This document shows positions 16,238 through 29,713 of a stretch of DNA of 64,000 nucleotides, piece by piece. The notes beneath the pieces were generated by a model. The model searched no databases. It was not told the DNA's origin and saw nothing but the letters and a program-made list of their open reading frames with translations. The DNA is from Dipylidium caninum (taxonomy: Eukaryota; Platyhelminthes; Cestoda; Cyclophyllidea; Dipylidiidae). The first letter of the stretch is position 1. The number at the start of each line of letters is the position of its first letter. The position numbers and the translations under genes are program-made. Location of the stretch: NCBI GenBank assembly GCA_017562135.1, contig QEYB01001381.1, forward strand, positions 124,001 through 188,000. Reading direction: 5' to 3'.

Positions 16238-19200
16238 CTAACTCGTGTCCCGAGAATTTGCCTCGAGACGCGAGAGACGCAGGGCCAAAGCCAAGTCGGC
16301 TTCTTCCTGGGCCCGTAGTTTCTCTTCCTGCCGCGCTGCCCGTCGGCTCTCACGGGTGGCCCAACGCATCTGCTCCTCCTCATTCAACGTTGTCACCGCG
16401 GTCGCTTCTCGTCCACCACCACCCGCGATACGAAAAGCCCCATGGCCTCGAGATGCGCTCCCGTTACCTCCTACCTTTCCGAAGGCCCCACGGAAACGAC
16501 TTTTCGGCGAATTCGTGGGGCGAGAGGAGGCATTCACCCCACCACTGTTCTTCTGCATCAGACAAAACTGACTTTACCACCGAGTCACCTTCTTCTCAGA
16601 TGTGGATATGTCATCAAGCCACTCACACTCCTGCTGACATTGGGCTGGTTGGGAGGGCGTGGTGGGGGCACCTTCTTACCTGCCCCACCGCCGCCGTTAC
16701 CGGCACCGCCGCTTGTGCCGTTCGGATTTGGCACGGAGGAGTTAAACGGATAGTCAGTGGTTTCGGAAGGTGCGCTGCCAAAAATCTAGGCATTAAGAGA
16801 GGAAGAGATGACTAAATATTAACAAACTCAGGGGTAAAAAGTAAGTGAAATTCTAACATATCACAGCGGACAAAATGCGAAGATCTGAGGCTCAAAATTG
16901 TCTTAAGCGCATTGCGTGGGATTCGATGAGGACACCCTGATAAAAATCTGCTGATGCTGAAGCACCATAATGATGAGCAAGCAGGGAAATCTTGAAAATA
17001 TTTGCGGTTTAATTTACAGAAAGACGATTTTTTGAATAGACCAATGATTAAGCATTTGCGGGGATGTTAGGCTGCTAATAGAGTTGCATTGTTGTAATGG
17101 CGACTTCTTATCACCCAAGGCATTATTTTAGACAGAGGCCATTTCAATAATGAATAATCCAACGTGACAAGCATAATGTAAAGTGTGGGTAGAAAGTTTA
17201 ATGACTCCAACTAGTCAATGAAGTTGAACGTTCAAAAGAATCCCCCACGAGGAAAGACTGGTGGTTTAGAAAGTGTATTATGCTAAATTTCATTATAAAG
17301 AAAAAAATGTAGATGAGTAGCGTTACAAAAATTTCAGCCATTACAGCTTCGAAGAACACGCAAATACTTTCGGCAGATGAGAAAAAACGGATCAAAACAA
17401 TTCAAGGGGGGATCCTAAGCGCCCCGCTCTATTTCCAAGGCTACACTAAACATGCCAAATCCCAGCATACAAATCGTTTAGTCAGGGCAAGAAAGAACAG
17501 AATAAATAACGAGGGAAAGGAGAGAGACATACGGCGTCGAATTTGTTGGGGTCAAACGGCGATTTGGAATGATCGGGAAAAGCTAAAATTGGGGAGAAAA
17601 AGAGCAAAAAAACCTCATGGACAGTAAATTCTGCACCTAACAGCATATGACCTTCGTCCGTTAAGGTTATGAATGACTTCTACTGACTTGCCCATGCTTT
17701 GAGATTGCAAAAAAAGTCTACATCACGCATAATCAGACCAAAAGGGTCCCCAGTGCTGCAGGATGTAACTTTACATCAGACAGAATCTACCTTCCAAAAA
17801 AGTGCAAATTACTGCGAGTTACCAGTAACTTTGGTGACTTGCATGCAGGCGAGAAAGCAGTAGCGTAAAAGTTGGGTCTGTATATGGTAAGCGAGGGAAT
17901 AATGAGACACAAAATCAACGCGAACTTGCAAAAGTATTTGTGTCAAACCAAAAACTACTTATAATCTCGCGAGTCAAGTTTACTGTTGAACCAGCAATGC
18001 TTATTTTGTAGGGATATAACGTAGATTTTCCCAAGTGAGGTGAGTGAATGGGGACAAATAGAAGAAGAAGGACGCTACTTACATTTGACTCGGGGGGAAA
18101 AGGGGTCACAGGTTGCGGGTACGAAGGGATCCTGGTCGAAGGGATCCACTGAAGCGCCTGCCGATGCAGTGAGATTCCCACCACCACTGAATGCGTCTAC
18201 GAGAGCAAAAAAGAAGAAAATGAGAGTCAGTTGTGATTCTCCACCATATGCTCTAGTGGGTAGATATTTCGGTACTTTTTACATAATAAATGATGAAGTC
18301 TTGTGCGATTAAAACCACTTGGACGCGTTGTATGCCACTCAGTTCCAGTGATTTTAAAGGTACGCATATAAGCCTTGTCTAACACGGCTTAAAACCTACA
18401 ACTACAGCTAATGTTCAGGCCATGTGATTCGACTGCAACAGTAAATAATCGACCGTTGATCATCGTTGTCATTACAACCAACGTGCATTGGGCATAAACA
18501 GGAATTACCACTAATGGAAAGTTCTGACGCAGACACCCCGAGGCAAGTTATATTTTCAAGTGTACCTCCTCACAGTGCTCGAAGGAACAGAGAATGACCT
18601 TATTCCCGAAGGCGGGAATAAGGTCATTCAGGATACTGATCCTCCCAGATAGGACAAGATGCCAACTACGTTCAGAATAGGAGAGAGAAGCATAATCATT
18701 ACAAACCGGTGCTGAAGGGATCGTGTTCAAAGAGACCGTTTTTGTCACCCTCGGAAGGAGACGAGGGGAGGAGGGAAGTCAAGTTTTCCGCCGTGTTCAT
18801 TTGAAAAAGCGGTTGCACAATTGTCGATTTCTGTCCACTTTCCGAGGCCAGTTCCTTCTCCGCCGCTATGGTCGCGGTCTTTCGAGGAGGGTAAGGTAAA
18901 TTTTAGGAGGAGAGAAATAAAGCGCGCCAATCAAATACATAGGCATAGTGACCAAACACCTTTTAACAATCTCCGTCACTTCATTAAAACCGCATTTTAC
19001 CCCGTAACTTAGTTTTACGCATACGAGGCTATCCAACATTAATAACTTACTCTACGAAAGTTCATTTTCTTTCAAGTGTTTGAAATATCAAAGAGATTGT
19101 ATAAAAAAAATTACGAGTTGCTGAATAAGATCCTCTTCCGGTTCCGCAGCGTCGGCGTCGCCAGCTAATAGTTTGGCATACTGATCCAAGGCAAGGAGTA

Positions 19201-22200
19201 ATTTATCTCGCATCGTCTCCAGATTGGATATTTTCTTTGCCTCCTGTGAGGAAGCAGCAAAAGTCAACGCTATAAATGATGTTAAATGATAGATCGTGGG
19301 AAACATTTAACAATTCGCAGAGAGCTTTTTTACATCGGGAGATCATCAAGAAATCACGATTTTACGCAAAAGCTTAACTATTTTAATAGTCCACACAGCG
19401 GAAAATATTAGATAAACCGAGAAGTAATTGAAACCCTCTCAGTTTGCTCATTCAATGTGAGTTTGTGTGGAGACGCTACACCGTGAACACGTAAGCTTTG
19501 GTGCTGCAGTCAAGCTGGGTTGTAAATCACGTTTTCCAGTCAAAAAGTCTGTGCTCTAATAATTGGGAAAAAATGTCAAAGCCAACAAAAGAAAGGAATT
19601 TGCGTGGAGGCACACAGAGCAGTGAGAAGAATTAATGACACGATGATGTTCTAAAACACTTTACTTGGGATACATGGTGCAAAAGTTTAAAGGAGAAATA
19701 TGAATCTCCGAGGTGTTGAGCAACAGGAACGACCTCAAACTATCGGGAAATAATCACCAAAGATCGGCCTACAGTTCGGGGTTCTGTGCACCAAATCCGA
19801 ATTTTATAGGCAAGGGGTTTCAACTCCTCATAATTTGAGAGAGACTGCACTCGACCGATGACATACAATTTATGCGTCTCTTTTGCCTCGGTATAAAACC
19901 TACCCTATTTTAGTGGGGAAATGCAATTGAAGACGAGGAATGAGTGCTATACAATAGTCCTGTCGGAGAAAAAAAATAATGGTTTTCTCCCAAAAAAAGC
20001 ACCCAGTCCGAGACCTATAACATCACCAACAATTTTGGGTATGGATGGATTTTTCATGAATTGCTCGAACCTGTTCAAACTGTTACAGCAGTAGCGTACT
20101 GTGAACGACCCGAGGGAATAAAGCAAGAATTGTTAAAAACGATCTTTTTTCGGTCCAGTACACATGATTTCAGGCTGCAAAAATAACATGGGAAGGAATA
20201 AGGGAGCTTGGACTTGAACATTTACATCCCTCACTTTATTCACTACATTTCACGTCTTCGAACTACCATCTTTTCAGATCGTTAGAACATACATCAAGAG
20301 AGTAAACTTTAACAATGTTGAAGCGGAAATTCACTTGGAAAAGGTCTTCAAATGCAAGATCGAAGGACTTCTTATTAGAGGTAAATTACTTTTTGGGTTA
20401 AAATAAAGGATTTTTTTAGCAAAAAGTAGTTCCTCGCCAATAATTACACATTACGCGAGAATTGCCAGTCAGTCCAATACGGCGGAAAGAAAGACACACG
20501 CAATCCTTACTCAACATAGACGATTCTGGGGGGTCAAAAGATGCCTTAATCCTTCGTGTGGGGCATGTAAACCAGATGCTGCCATTAGCACTAAAGTTGC
20601 CAAGAGAATTGAAGGAAGGAACGCAAGAAGAGAGAGAAAAAACTACGAAGGTAATGTCAGTGGTTGCCAAGACAGTGATACCTAAGCCAGACACAGTGGA
20701 GACAGCTGACAAGCCCCCTAATGGGAAGGGTGATTCACAATTTTAAACGAAATTTATATTCTGTTTTTAAATTCACTCGAGGCATCGACTATCAGATACT
20801 GTTAAAGTCGCGCAATTTTTCGTGATTGAACCGTACATTCACTGCTGAGGGGTCATTTATGCTGCAGTTAGCTGTAACGCGACTGAAGATGTTGAACATT
20901 TTAAAGTAACAACAGGACTTTGTCACTTTTGTACTCAAGACTCTGCGACCCTCATAGCCATCATTTTGGAGAAGGGGAAAGGGTGGAAGTGAACATTCCC
21001 ACACCGGAAAAAAACACGGCAAAATCTATCCCATTAATGCCACTCTTACGCTTAGTTGAAGGGTAAAAAATTAAATGGTTAAAGGAAGAGCGCAGCATTC
21101 TCCCAGACGGAACTAAACGAATCATATTGGCACTTCTCCAATGTAAGCGGAGGCAAAAAGGGAACATGTAATGAACCGTCTTCAGACTTAAAAGCGGGTT
21201 CCAAAAAAGGGGTTGTCGATCGTGAGGTACAGGATCATGGGGACTACAGACTTAAATAAGCCATAATAACGGAATCCCACTCCAATTAAAGAATACAAAT
21301 TAGATCCAAAAAGATTTAAGCGGACAGAAAGCTAGCCGTCATTAAGAGAGGACTAAAAGGTGGTAATGAGGATAGATACTAAGGAGAGTGGAATAACAGC
21401 GATTATAGATGCAGCTTACTAGGTCATTTCTCGAAGATATGGCCTTGTTCTCGGCCTCAACCGCCTCCACACGACTTCGACGCTCAGCGAATTGTTGAAG
21501 CAATCCAGACTCTTCTCTTTTGCGAGTGGTAATAGCGTTACGGAGTTGAACCACTTCCGCCTCCTGTGACTGAAGAGTGATCAGGGAGGGTGAGTTGGCC
21601 CAATAAAAATTATTGTCACCGTCAATTATCATACAAGGATAGACTAATCAAGGGCCGAGTAAGTGCGGTCTAAAATATTGGCTAACCCGCCAGTTTTAAC
21701 TACAAGACTATCATATCTTTGCAAGCGGGTCGATTTAAGGGAAGAAATAGGGCCAATTCAAGAGCGAAGATGTAAATCGAAAGCGGGAATTATTACCTCC
21801 ATAAGAGAGGTAAAAAAAATTGACGGAAAAGGACAAAGTATTAAAAATTTAGTCACTTATCAAAAAACGAGACAAGAATCAGGACTCATAGTAATAGCAT
21901 TACTGTCATCATCGAATTCAGAAATTAGAAAAATTCATCATATTGACTACTTTTTGAATGAAAAATGGTAAGATTTATGGACTGTAATCAATCAGAGTGG
22001 GACTTACCCGAAGGGAAATCTGTTGAGAAACTAACTGACCCCCGAGGGCCTCTGCAGCTGCTTTACGCTCTTTCACAGCCTCTGAGATTTCAGACAACTG
22101 CAGTCGAAGCGCGGCGAGACGGTCGGAACGGTCAGCAACATAACGCTCGGCGGCAGAGCGTTGCACGGTGAGATTGCGCGCCGTTTGGGCAAGAGTCTCC

Positions 22201-25200
22201 GCTGCCGCAGTCATGTTGGAGAGCTCAGCAGACCGTTGAGTCGTTTCATTCAATAGTACGGCTGATTTTGTCTTCACCAATTGGCGCTCTCTGTGGTGGC
22301 CAAAGGAGGAAAGAGCCAGCATGGGCAAGCTCAGGGGGTGGCTAGAGCACTCACACCCCTCGTGCTCAGCGTCAGTCGACACTTGACTCAACTTTTTACC
22401 CGTCAATCAACCGACAAGCGCTAACAATGTAGAATGAATAACTTGTGACCTGTCCACTCACCCGCTCAGAATTCCAGCTTTACAAACTCGTTCAATGCTT
22501 GTGGGGTGATCTGTCACCTATCTATCAGAGAGATTATGAGCCGAAACAAACGATCTTGGTAGTTAAAAAATTGTCTCCCCTCGTCAAATCCTAATTACAG
22601 AAAGTATGAGATCGGGTATAAAAATAGTATCTGCTGTGAGGAAAAAGTGACGCCCAGACCTCCCATCGCCTCCGCCCAGATGCCGTAATTACAGATTGGC
22701 CCTAGGAATTCTAAAGTCTTTCCTTTGGAAAAACGCTACTTTTATGCTAACATTCAAGCACTGAAGCTTGGATAGCGGAGGAGATTTTTAAGTTGAAAGA
22801 AGACGAACGGCAGCGGTTTTCAGTTTGACTCACTTGCGCAGTTTTTCAATTTCCGCAACCAATTTGTTGGACTCTTCGTACTCCTTGCTGTCGAGGATGA
22901 CGGGTCGCAAACTGGGTGGAATGAGCGCTGGTGGCAAAGTGGAGGGGAGTTCGCGGGTACACCTTGTGGCTATCTGTTCGTTGGCCAAGTATACTGCAAC
23001 GATGAATTGCTCTCTATATACAAAAGACACCACTTAAGTACGCAATAAAAGTAATCGGGTGATATTTAGCGATGAGAAGTCAGCAGGTCAGTAAGCTCAA
23101 GCCGGTAAACACAGCGCTAATAAGTGGAGCTGGAAAGATATGCGCGCCCAAAGGAGCCACATTTTACGTGGCGCAGGTCGGCAAATATGCTAACCAAAAT
23201 TTATTCATGAATAGACTTCAAACAATGGGTAATATGAGCAAGTCATAGAACCTCGAACTGGGAACAAGGGGACAAATGAGCAATGGTGATACGCTATTTT
23301 GGATAATTGGGACAGGATTTGGCTATCAGGCTAAAATTATAGGGGATTGCGCGTCTCAAATGTCCCTTTTGTTATTCCGTGACTGACCATACTTTATAAC
23401 TTAATCAGTGCATAATATACTTACTGATTCAGACAGCCCGTGTGTTGAAAATCCACCAAGTTCCAAATTTGAGCTAATATACCTTGTGGGAGACTTGAGT
23501 GGATAAAGAAGTCGCGGACATCAGCCCCAGTTACAAGCCCATCAAAATCCGTATCCATTTTCATAAACGCTGCAGCATACTTGGTTTGTTCAGCTTTACT
23601 AATTGCCCACTCGGGCATTGGTGGCGGTGGACCCCCCATAAGGTCGGAAAAACCCTTCACAAAGGGAAGGAAAAGGGCCAGTAGTACAATCAGCAAATAA
23701 GATAAATCACTCAACTCCCCAACGTCTGCAGTGAACATACCGTATTATCACAATACAAAAGACATGATAGAAGAGAATCCGAGTAAAAAAGAGGAAGATG
23801 AAGAGTTGGCAGTCTATGCCCTTTTGGCTAAGTACAATAAGATGATAGAGAAGCGTTAGAGATAATGTCACTAACCTCAGATAGATAAGACCCATTTTAA
23901 ATAGGAGTGATTTAAAAACAGCAAGGGAATAACGGCATTCATATGTATAGAAAAGGGTCGTATTTAAAAAAGTCCTTGATAAAAGGTTGCTAAAAACCCT
24001 CATCGTTCACAGTGTAGCGAGCATGTAGAGCAGCTAAATCAAATTAGAACGTCGTTAAAAAGAAAGTTGTTCTGATCGCTTTCTCAAGAAAGAGAAATGC
24101 AGTTGGGTCGTAAAATGGACAATTTATAGAGCAAAAGGCTCTGGCTAAAGTAATGGAAGAGACAAGTAATACCGATACAACATCAGAATGAGTCATCAGC
24201 AAAGTTTTAATAATAAATTTTCACCAAATCCGTCGCAAAAATTGACTAAATTTAATAGTGGAAGGTGAGTTAAACAAGAGGCGTTGAAATGAAGTTTTTA
24301 GGGTAGAGCAGTGCGTCTGTAGTGTTCAAATTTGAAGACTGCATTGAGATGATATAGAGATAGGGGTTAAGTCTATCAAGCTCATTCCGAGTATAGCAGA
24401 AAGGCAAATTTGAAACTCTTCAAAGACAACGCGTAGTAAGTATCTCCTTCAACAGAGACCTCCATAATTCAATGTAGAGAAAAGTAAAGAGATGGAGTAA
24501 AGCCATTCCACCGCCAGCTCCCGTTTCCTACCTAAGTAACCGTCAAATTGCACCAATAAGGTCACCACAAACGAATTTCAAAAGTGTCTTTAATTGAGTA
24601 ACCATGCTTTAATAGCACAGAAGAAAATGAATTGTCGAGCTGCGTCAATTCGAAGACAACTCACGATAGCAAATGCTAGTCGGAATACACCTCGATTTAC
24701 CACCTTACAAAAAGCCCGAAAAAACGACGGTGCTAGATGGAACATCAAATAAAGTTAAATAAACAATTAACAATTCATCTTAACGATGACAAACCCAATT
24801 AACTAATAATCTACTCCCTTGGGAGAACCAAACCCGAAAAAGAGTGGCTCCCCTCTAACTCCGCCTCGACAACTTCTACACTGGTAAAAACGAATTATAA
24901 TGCGGCAAGCACCACAATACTTAGTTGACCACGCTAAATCCTTGCCCTTGGGCGGAGCTACTACGGCGGAGTCCTACGTTCTGCATAAAATAGAGAAGAC
25001 TCAAAAAAGGGAAAGTCACTTGACTATTTGCGATTTCTAAAACACTTGCTTAGCAACATACAGGATCATATCGACAGCATCGCGAGCAAGCCCCTAAGTC
25101 TCCTTCCGATTAAACCCGCCTAAGTGGGAGGCATCATAAAGTACTGAAAGGGCCCGCGAAGTTTGATCTGACCGCAACACGCGTGGTGGATAGAGAGTAG

Positions 25201-27863
25201 CGTATGACTGTGATACATATCATGACAAACCTAGTATGCATCTTGGGCATTGCTTTGCGAAATATTAAACCAACACTAGTTACAGAAAGAAACATACATA
25301 AATAGTGATGTTTTCGACATAATAATAAATTTGGGCAATTTTAATATTTGAGGGAATTTGTCTGAACACAAATTATTCAAAAATACTTTTAAAATATTAA
25401 AATTTGACAGAAGTCGTCTCGAGCCGCTAATTCGCGAAATCGAAAAAGACCTCGAGTGCAAAGGGTTAAAAGCAAACTCGTACTGATGTAGCCTATGGGC
25501 AGAAGTATGTATGAAGATAAACAACGATGATAACTTAAAACGGTTTCGAAAAGTGAAGGATAGAAAATAAGTTAGATTTAATCATAATATTGTATTAGAA
25601 AAAGACAAAATCTGTTAGAAAAGGCAGAATAAAAGGACGTATAAATGGCAATGATTTACACGTAAGTTGAATTAAGAACTTACAAAGAATTATCCATGAG
25701 GGCGATGGCTGAGTATACAAGTTATTACAGGCAGAGAATCATGGTACACGAAATTAACTGATTCACAAAGCCAGTGTATAAATCCGTGCGATATTATGCT
25801 AATTCAAGAGTATAGTCTAGCCTTATAACTTAAAGTAACAAAGAAATTACCATGCATTACGCCTCAGAATTGTAATATACATACCAGTTTACGCAAACTA
25901 TTGTCCCAAAAGTTTGTATAACAACAAAACCTTTGTAGTACAACCAAACAGCAAATTTAATTGGCTTAAATTCAATATCTAAGATAAAAGGGAATCAATC
26001 GATTATGAAACAATTGTACGAGTTCTTTGTAAAGCATGCAGATAGCACTTTCACTTGCATCAAGTATGCCGTCCGGGGTAAAAAGGGTCCATCAATGTCC
26101 CCAACAGATTGCAGAGGAAATCTTATTGCCTTTCGACCAAACTGCCTTCCTCTACTGTATTCACGTGTGTGGCATCCACCTGCTCCTCAACCATCATTAT
26201 CGTTTTCGTCGCAGAGGCGACCAATTATTAGGACTGTCCACCACCCACCCCAAGCACTCCTCAATGCACGACTCGTAAAACCCACCCCTCTGAAGTGACA
26301 ACAAAAAACGCGTCGTCCCCATGACCCCACGTGCATTGGGGCCGTATTCTTAAGGCAACATCGCCATTGACAAAGGCTTAACCTTCACATGGCAATACTC
26401 ACTCTTACCACCGCGACATCGCCGACAAACATAAACATATCAAAAGAAGATTACGTTCAAACTAACAAGGCCTCTTCGCCTAATTCACTAGGGCAAATCA
26501 ACTGACATATAGTAGACGATTTCGACTAGATTTTTGAGCGTTTGGTAGCACAAAGGACTAATACGATTGCGTTGCAAGAGACCTTTTTGAACTTCACATC
26601 TAATTAGGTTATTATGCAAGCAAATAAATAGTTCTCATAGGTAGATGTGACAACGGACGAATTCACCATGGTTGAAAACAGATTTAAAGTTTAAAAAAAG
26701 CAAATGAAACAAATTGCAGCTTTAAACTAAACAAATGAAGACATCAAACTACAAACTGCCCAAATGATAGGAGAAATACTCATAATATGCATGTTAAATG
26801 AAATGAAGTTAGAAATCCGATGCAATTCCCTTGAATCGCGAAATTCAAACGCTTCAAGAAAAGATCAACAGAATCTGTTCGAAGTAAAACTGAGGATTTC
26901 CTTTTCGTCCTTGCCCATGAATTCAATTAGGTTGCCTTCAAATAAAATTAAGTAGATGGATTTGGGCAAAAACTCACTCGAACGGAAGAAGCCGATGGAG
27001 ACCCTAGACCGTGGTCTGAAATGCCCGAGGAAAGAGAGAGGGGAAGGGAGGGTGGTGGCATAAGTGCGAGAGGTTCACTGACATCACCACGTTTGTTAGG
27101 CGGCACGAGATTTAAGGGGAGGGTGCGAGGAAGGGGGCGCCCCTCCAGACAGACACAAACTAAATGCATTGTCTGTAAAAATAAAAACGTCACAATGGCC
27201 TCAGTATTGTTAGGGCAAATAGCTAAAAAAAGGGAAACGAAATTATTACCAAAATAAATTCAAACCGATCAAGATACCCGTCCTGATCTAGGTCAGATAA
27301 ATCCCATATAGCACGGAGGGTCTCCACGGGGAGTTTTGTGTCGCGAAGAAACTAAAAATGAAACAGGAAGTGCCAACTTTAAAAATTTTTAAAATTAGTA
27401 TTCCTTTTATTCAGAGAAGGTAGTTAAATCACCTAGGGAGTAAAAATAGGCAGCAATTGAAAGCGGCTAAATTGATAAATGAACGATGAGTAGAAGTCTC
27501 GACGATTAAGCGAAAAGCAGTGAACCACACAAAGCGGGAGGTATTGCTAAGAAATAATATTTAGCATCAAAAAGGTAAATCAAGTTTTCATGAAGCTCAA
27601 TTCCCAGTTCCTTTTGCAAATGAATAAACGCTAACGGCTTAACGCTGTGTAAAAAAAGGATAGAAGGGGAAAAACATTACATTTGAGGGTTAACAACGAT
27701 TGCGTCAGCGGGCACGTCATTATTTGTGGCAATATTCCATACAACCCACCTTCCTCATGACCTCCCCAGACACTTTTTCCCCTATACGGTCCATGTTTTC
27801 AAAGAGATTCTCGTACTTCTTTACATTTTCCGCTGGAATAGCCCAATCGGCAGGCGAAGCCAT
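16238..27863 (-). CDS. EPS15: EPS15-like endocytic adaptor with two EH domains
   Basis: Clathrin adaptor scaffold: EH domains bind NPF ligands, the coiled coil oligomerises, DPF motifs bind AP-2, and UIMs bind ubiquitinated cargo. Thirteen exons: 27750-27863, 27250-27351, 26978-27172, 23425-23654, 22834-23013, 22008-22290, 21420-21569, 19115-19243, 18707-18878, 18083-18196, 17533-17582, 16680-16785, 16238-16552; about 712 residues. EH-A (exons 1-3) has ADWAIPAENVKKYENLF, LRAIWDLSDLDQDGYLDRF and LPRTLPLNLVPPNKR, matching EPS15 EH2. EH-B (exons 4-5) has MPEWAISKAEQTKYAAAF, DTDFDGLVTG and ALIPPSLRP, matching EH3. Exons 6-8 form a heptad-rich coiled coil. Exons 9-11 carry EHDPF, VDPFDQDPF, CDPF and PFDP. 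The last exon has EEEQMRWATRESRR and EEADLALALRLSRLE, the UIM pair. EH1 is absent and the first ATG has no acceptor before it. The exon 12/13 phase fails by one base at CCCC 16683-16686. Large introns hold repeats and nothing else seen. Confidence 0.9.
18592..18629. repeat. Perfect 17-bp inverted repeat (hairpin)
   Basis: Arms 18592-18608 and 18613-18629 are exact reverse complements with a 4-nt AAGG spacer, in the 510-nt EPS15 intron between the exons carrying EHDPF and VDPFDQDPF. As RNA or single-stranded DNA it would form a very stable hairpin. Confidence 0.9.
26000..26496 (+). repeat. Interspersed repeat family 1, copy A
   Basis: About 0.5 kb inside the third EPS15 intron, closely similar (by eye roughly 80-90 percent) to the reverse complement of 36103-36571. 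Shared landmarks in order are gattatgaaacaattgtacg, catcaagtatgccgt, ggtaaaaagggtcc, agattgcagaggaaatctta and ttcgcctaattcactagggc. Open translations differ between copies, so coding function is unlikely. It is probably a non-autonomous element or fragment. Confidence 0.8.
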
Positions 27864-29713
27864 ATCAGTTTGTTAGTGAGAATTGCGCAAGTGAAGCGCG
27901 CATCCGACGATTTAATCAAAGTATGATTAACACAAGTCTGTTATAGATCCTTACGAGTCAAATTTCCCATTAAATACCAAGGAGCTCAAAGTTTAGACAA
28001 GGTATTTTTAAGATTAAGATCGCGTGAAATATTGCCTCCCAGATCTATTGTCGGACATCAAAACGTTTTAAGCCAACAAACGTTATATAAGTTTCGGTTT
28101 GTCGTCAACTCTCTTAGACCGTATTGTAAACTCCTTCGGCTCTTTCCTAAGGAAGTAAACCTCTTTACGGCCCCTTTAAAAAGTGTACTAATGAATTTAT
28201 AATCTCCGAACACCAACCTAGATCTTCTACCACCATATTAAGCAAAATATTTGCTTTATCACGAAAGATAAACAGTGTTAAAATGCGAAATCACGCTTCA
28301 ATACTACTTATCAAAATGCATGTTCTGTTTGGAGACCAAGAAATATATAAGCAATTATGTAGAAATACAATTATTGCCGTCACGCATGAAATTGGGTTGG
28401 ATCGGAAAACGCGCTCCCTATCAACGCAGGCAGAAAATTCTGGGAGGTATAATTTTTGTCGAAATCCAACTTTAATTTCAGTGGAACTCCGTGTTTTTTC
28501 GGTCGGCTCATGACATAACCAAGTTCGAGCACTTTCAGCCTCTTTCCTGCGTTATTAATGGTTTTTCCCTGAATTCATTATTTGTGTCTATCAACGAATA
28601 ATTCTGTTGCGTTTTCTCGGGCGCATCCACAATATATTCTACTCTGTTCGTCTGACGGTGTGTATACTTAAGCTGTGGATAATTACGGTTTTCTTAAAGC
28701 TCCAATTTAAACGACCGCATTTTGTTTTTCCGATACTATCGCGTACACGCCTCAGTTGTACGGGTCTTTACCTTTCCATTGTCATTCCTAAAATAATGAA
28801 AAACTGAGAAACCTTTCACAGCCCCGACTTTCAAGCAATTTTTTACTTGGAGTCGTTCAAAAAATATCGTTATTGGCGTTACATCAATTGATTTTTAGAC
28901 CTCAGAATACCTCAGCATCCAATTGCGTGACGGTAATACATATCCTTTTACAACGTTTGACGGAAGGACGCACTCCTTCTTTTTAATTTCAACGGCAGTT
29001 CATGAGAGTAACCTCTTTGCGTTTAGCTTGACTGTGCATTAATTCAAGTCGACCTTGAAATGCAACTGGGTTGATAGTACCGAGTGGGTCTGATATCTCT
29101 TTTTGCTGTGCGTTAATCGGTAGTACGTAAGATCTAGAAGTCAATAATCCGCAGCATTGAATAGTTTTCCCACCCCATAGTCCTTCTTAAGTGAGCCAAT
29201 TAATGTGGTAAATTTGTAGTAACTATTTATTGAGTTGCGGGCCTTATTATATATCCAAAGTGGTTTCGAAGATTGAACATTTTCGCTCCACAATGCAATA
29301 ATATTGTTTACTTTGGTAGCCAAATGATTTGCTTAGTTCGAAATTATCTGATACGTGCATACCTATGCAGTTAACAAACAGTCTTAATCACTTCGTGATA
29401 TTTGTATATCGATCTTCGGCTTACTCCTGAGGATCTGGCGCTTGCGCCTGATAAAATCCGTTTTTATGTTCTCTTACCCGTTTACCTGCACTTCTGTTTG
29501 ATTCGACGCATAGTAAAAACTTTCATCGTTGTGTTCTTAAGGGGATTTGTTTTTAAGAATACTTTTGACCTAACTTTTTATTTAAGTCTTTTGATAAGTA
29601 TTCCTTACTTATTGCCGCATTGTAATCACATACATACCGGTACTTTGTTTTTAGATAATGTCTTTGATATTCGTTGTGTATGATGCTATAATACATTTTA
29701 TTTAGATGATAAC
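27864..29713. promoter_or_regulatory. Divergent intergenic region (EPS15 / SZT2)
   Basis: About 1.85 kb between two start codons facing away from each other. AT-rich. I searched the minus strand for the missing EPS15 EH1 domain and saw no IWDLxD-like segment. A possible acceptor (tttatttag) lies just before the SZT2 ATG and could join a non-coding 5' exon or a trans-spliced leader; this is inference. Confidence 0.5.

Noticed and set aside
16245..16815. Long plus-strand frames over the EPS15 3' exons
   Set aside because: They are antisense shadows of the Gly/Arg-rich last EPS15 exons; the minus strand carries the UIM motifs.
16238..27863. Intersectin instead of EPS15
   Set aside because: No SH3, DH or PH segments; DPF motifs and a UIM pair follow the coiled coil, which is the EPS15 layout.
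27726..27926. 66-codon plus frame
   Set aside because: Antisense of the first EPS15 exon.
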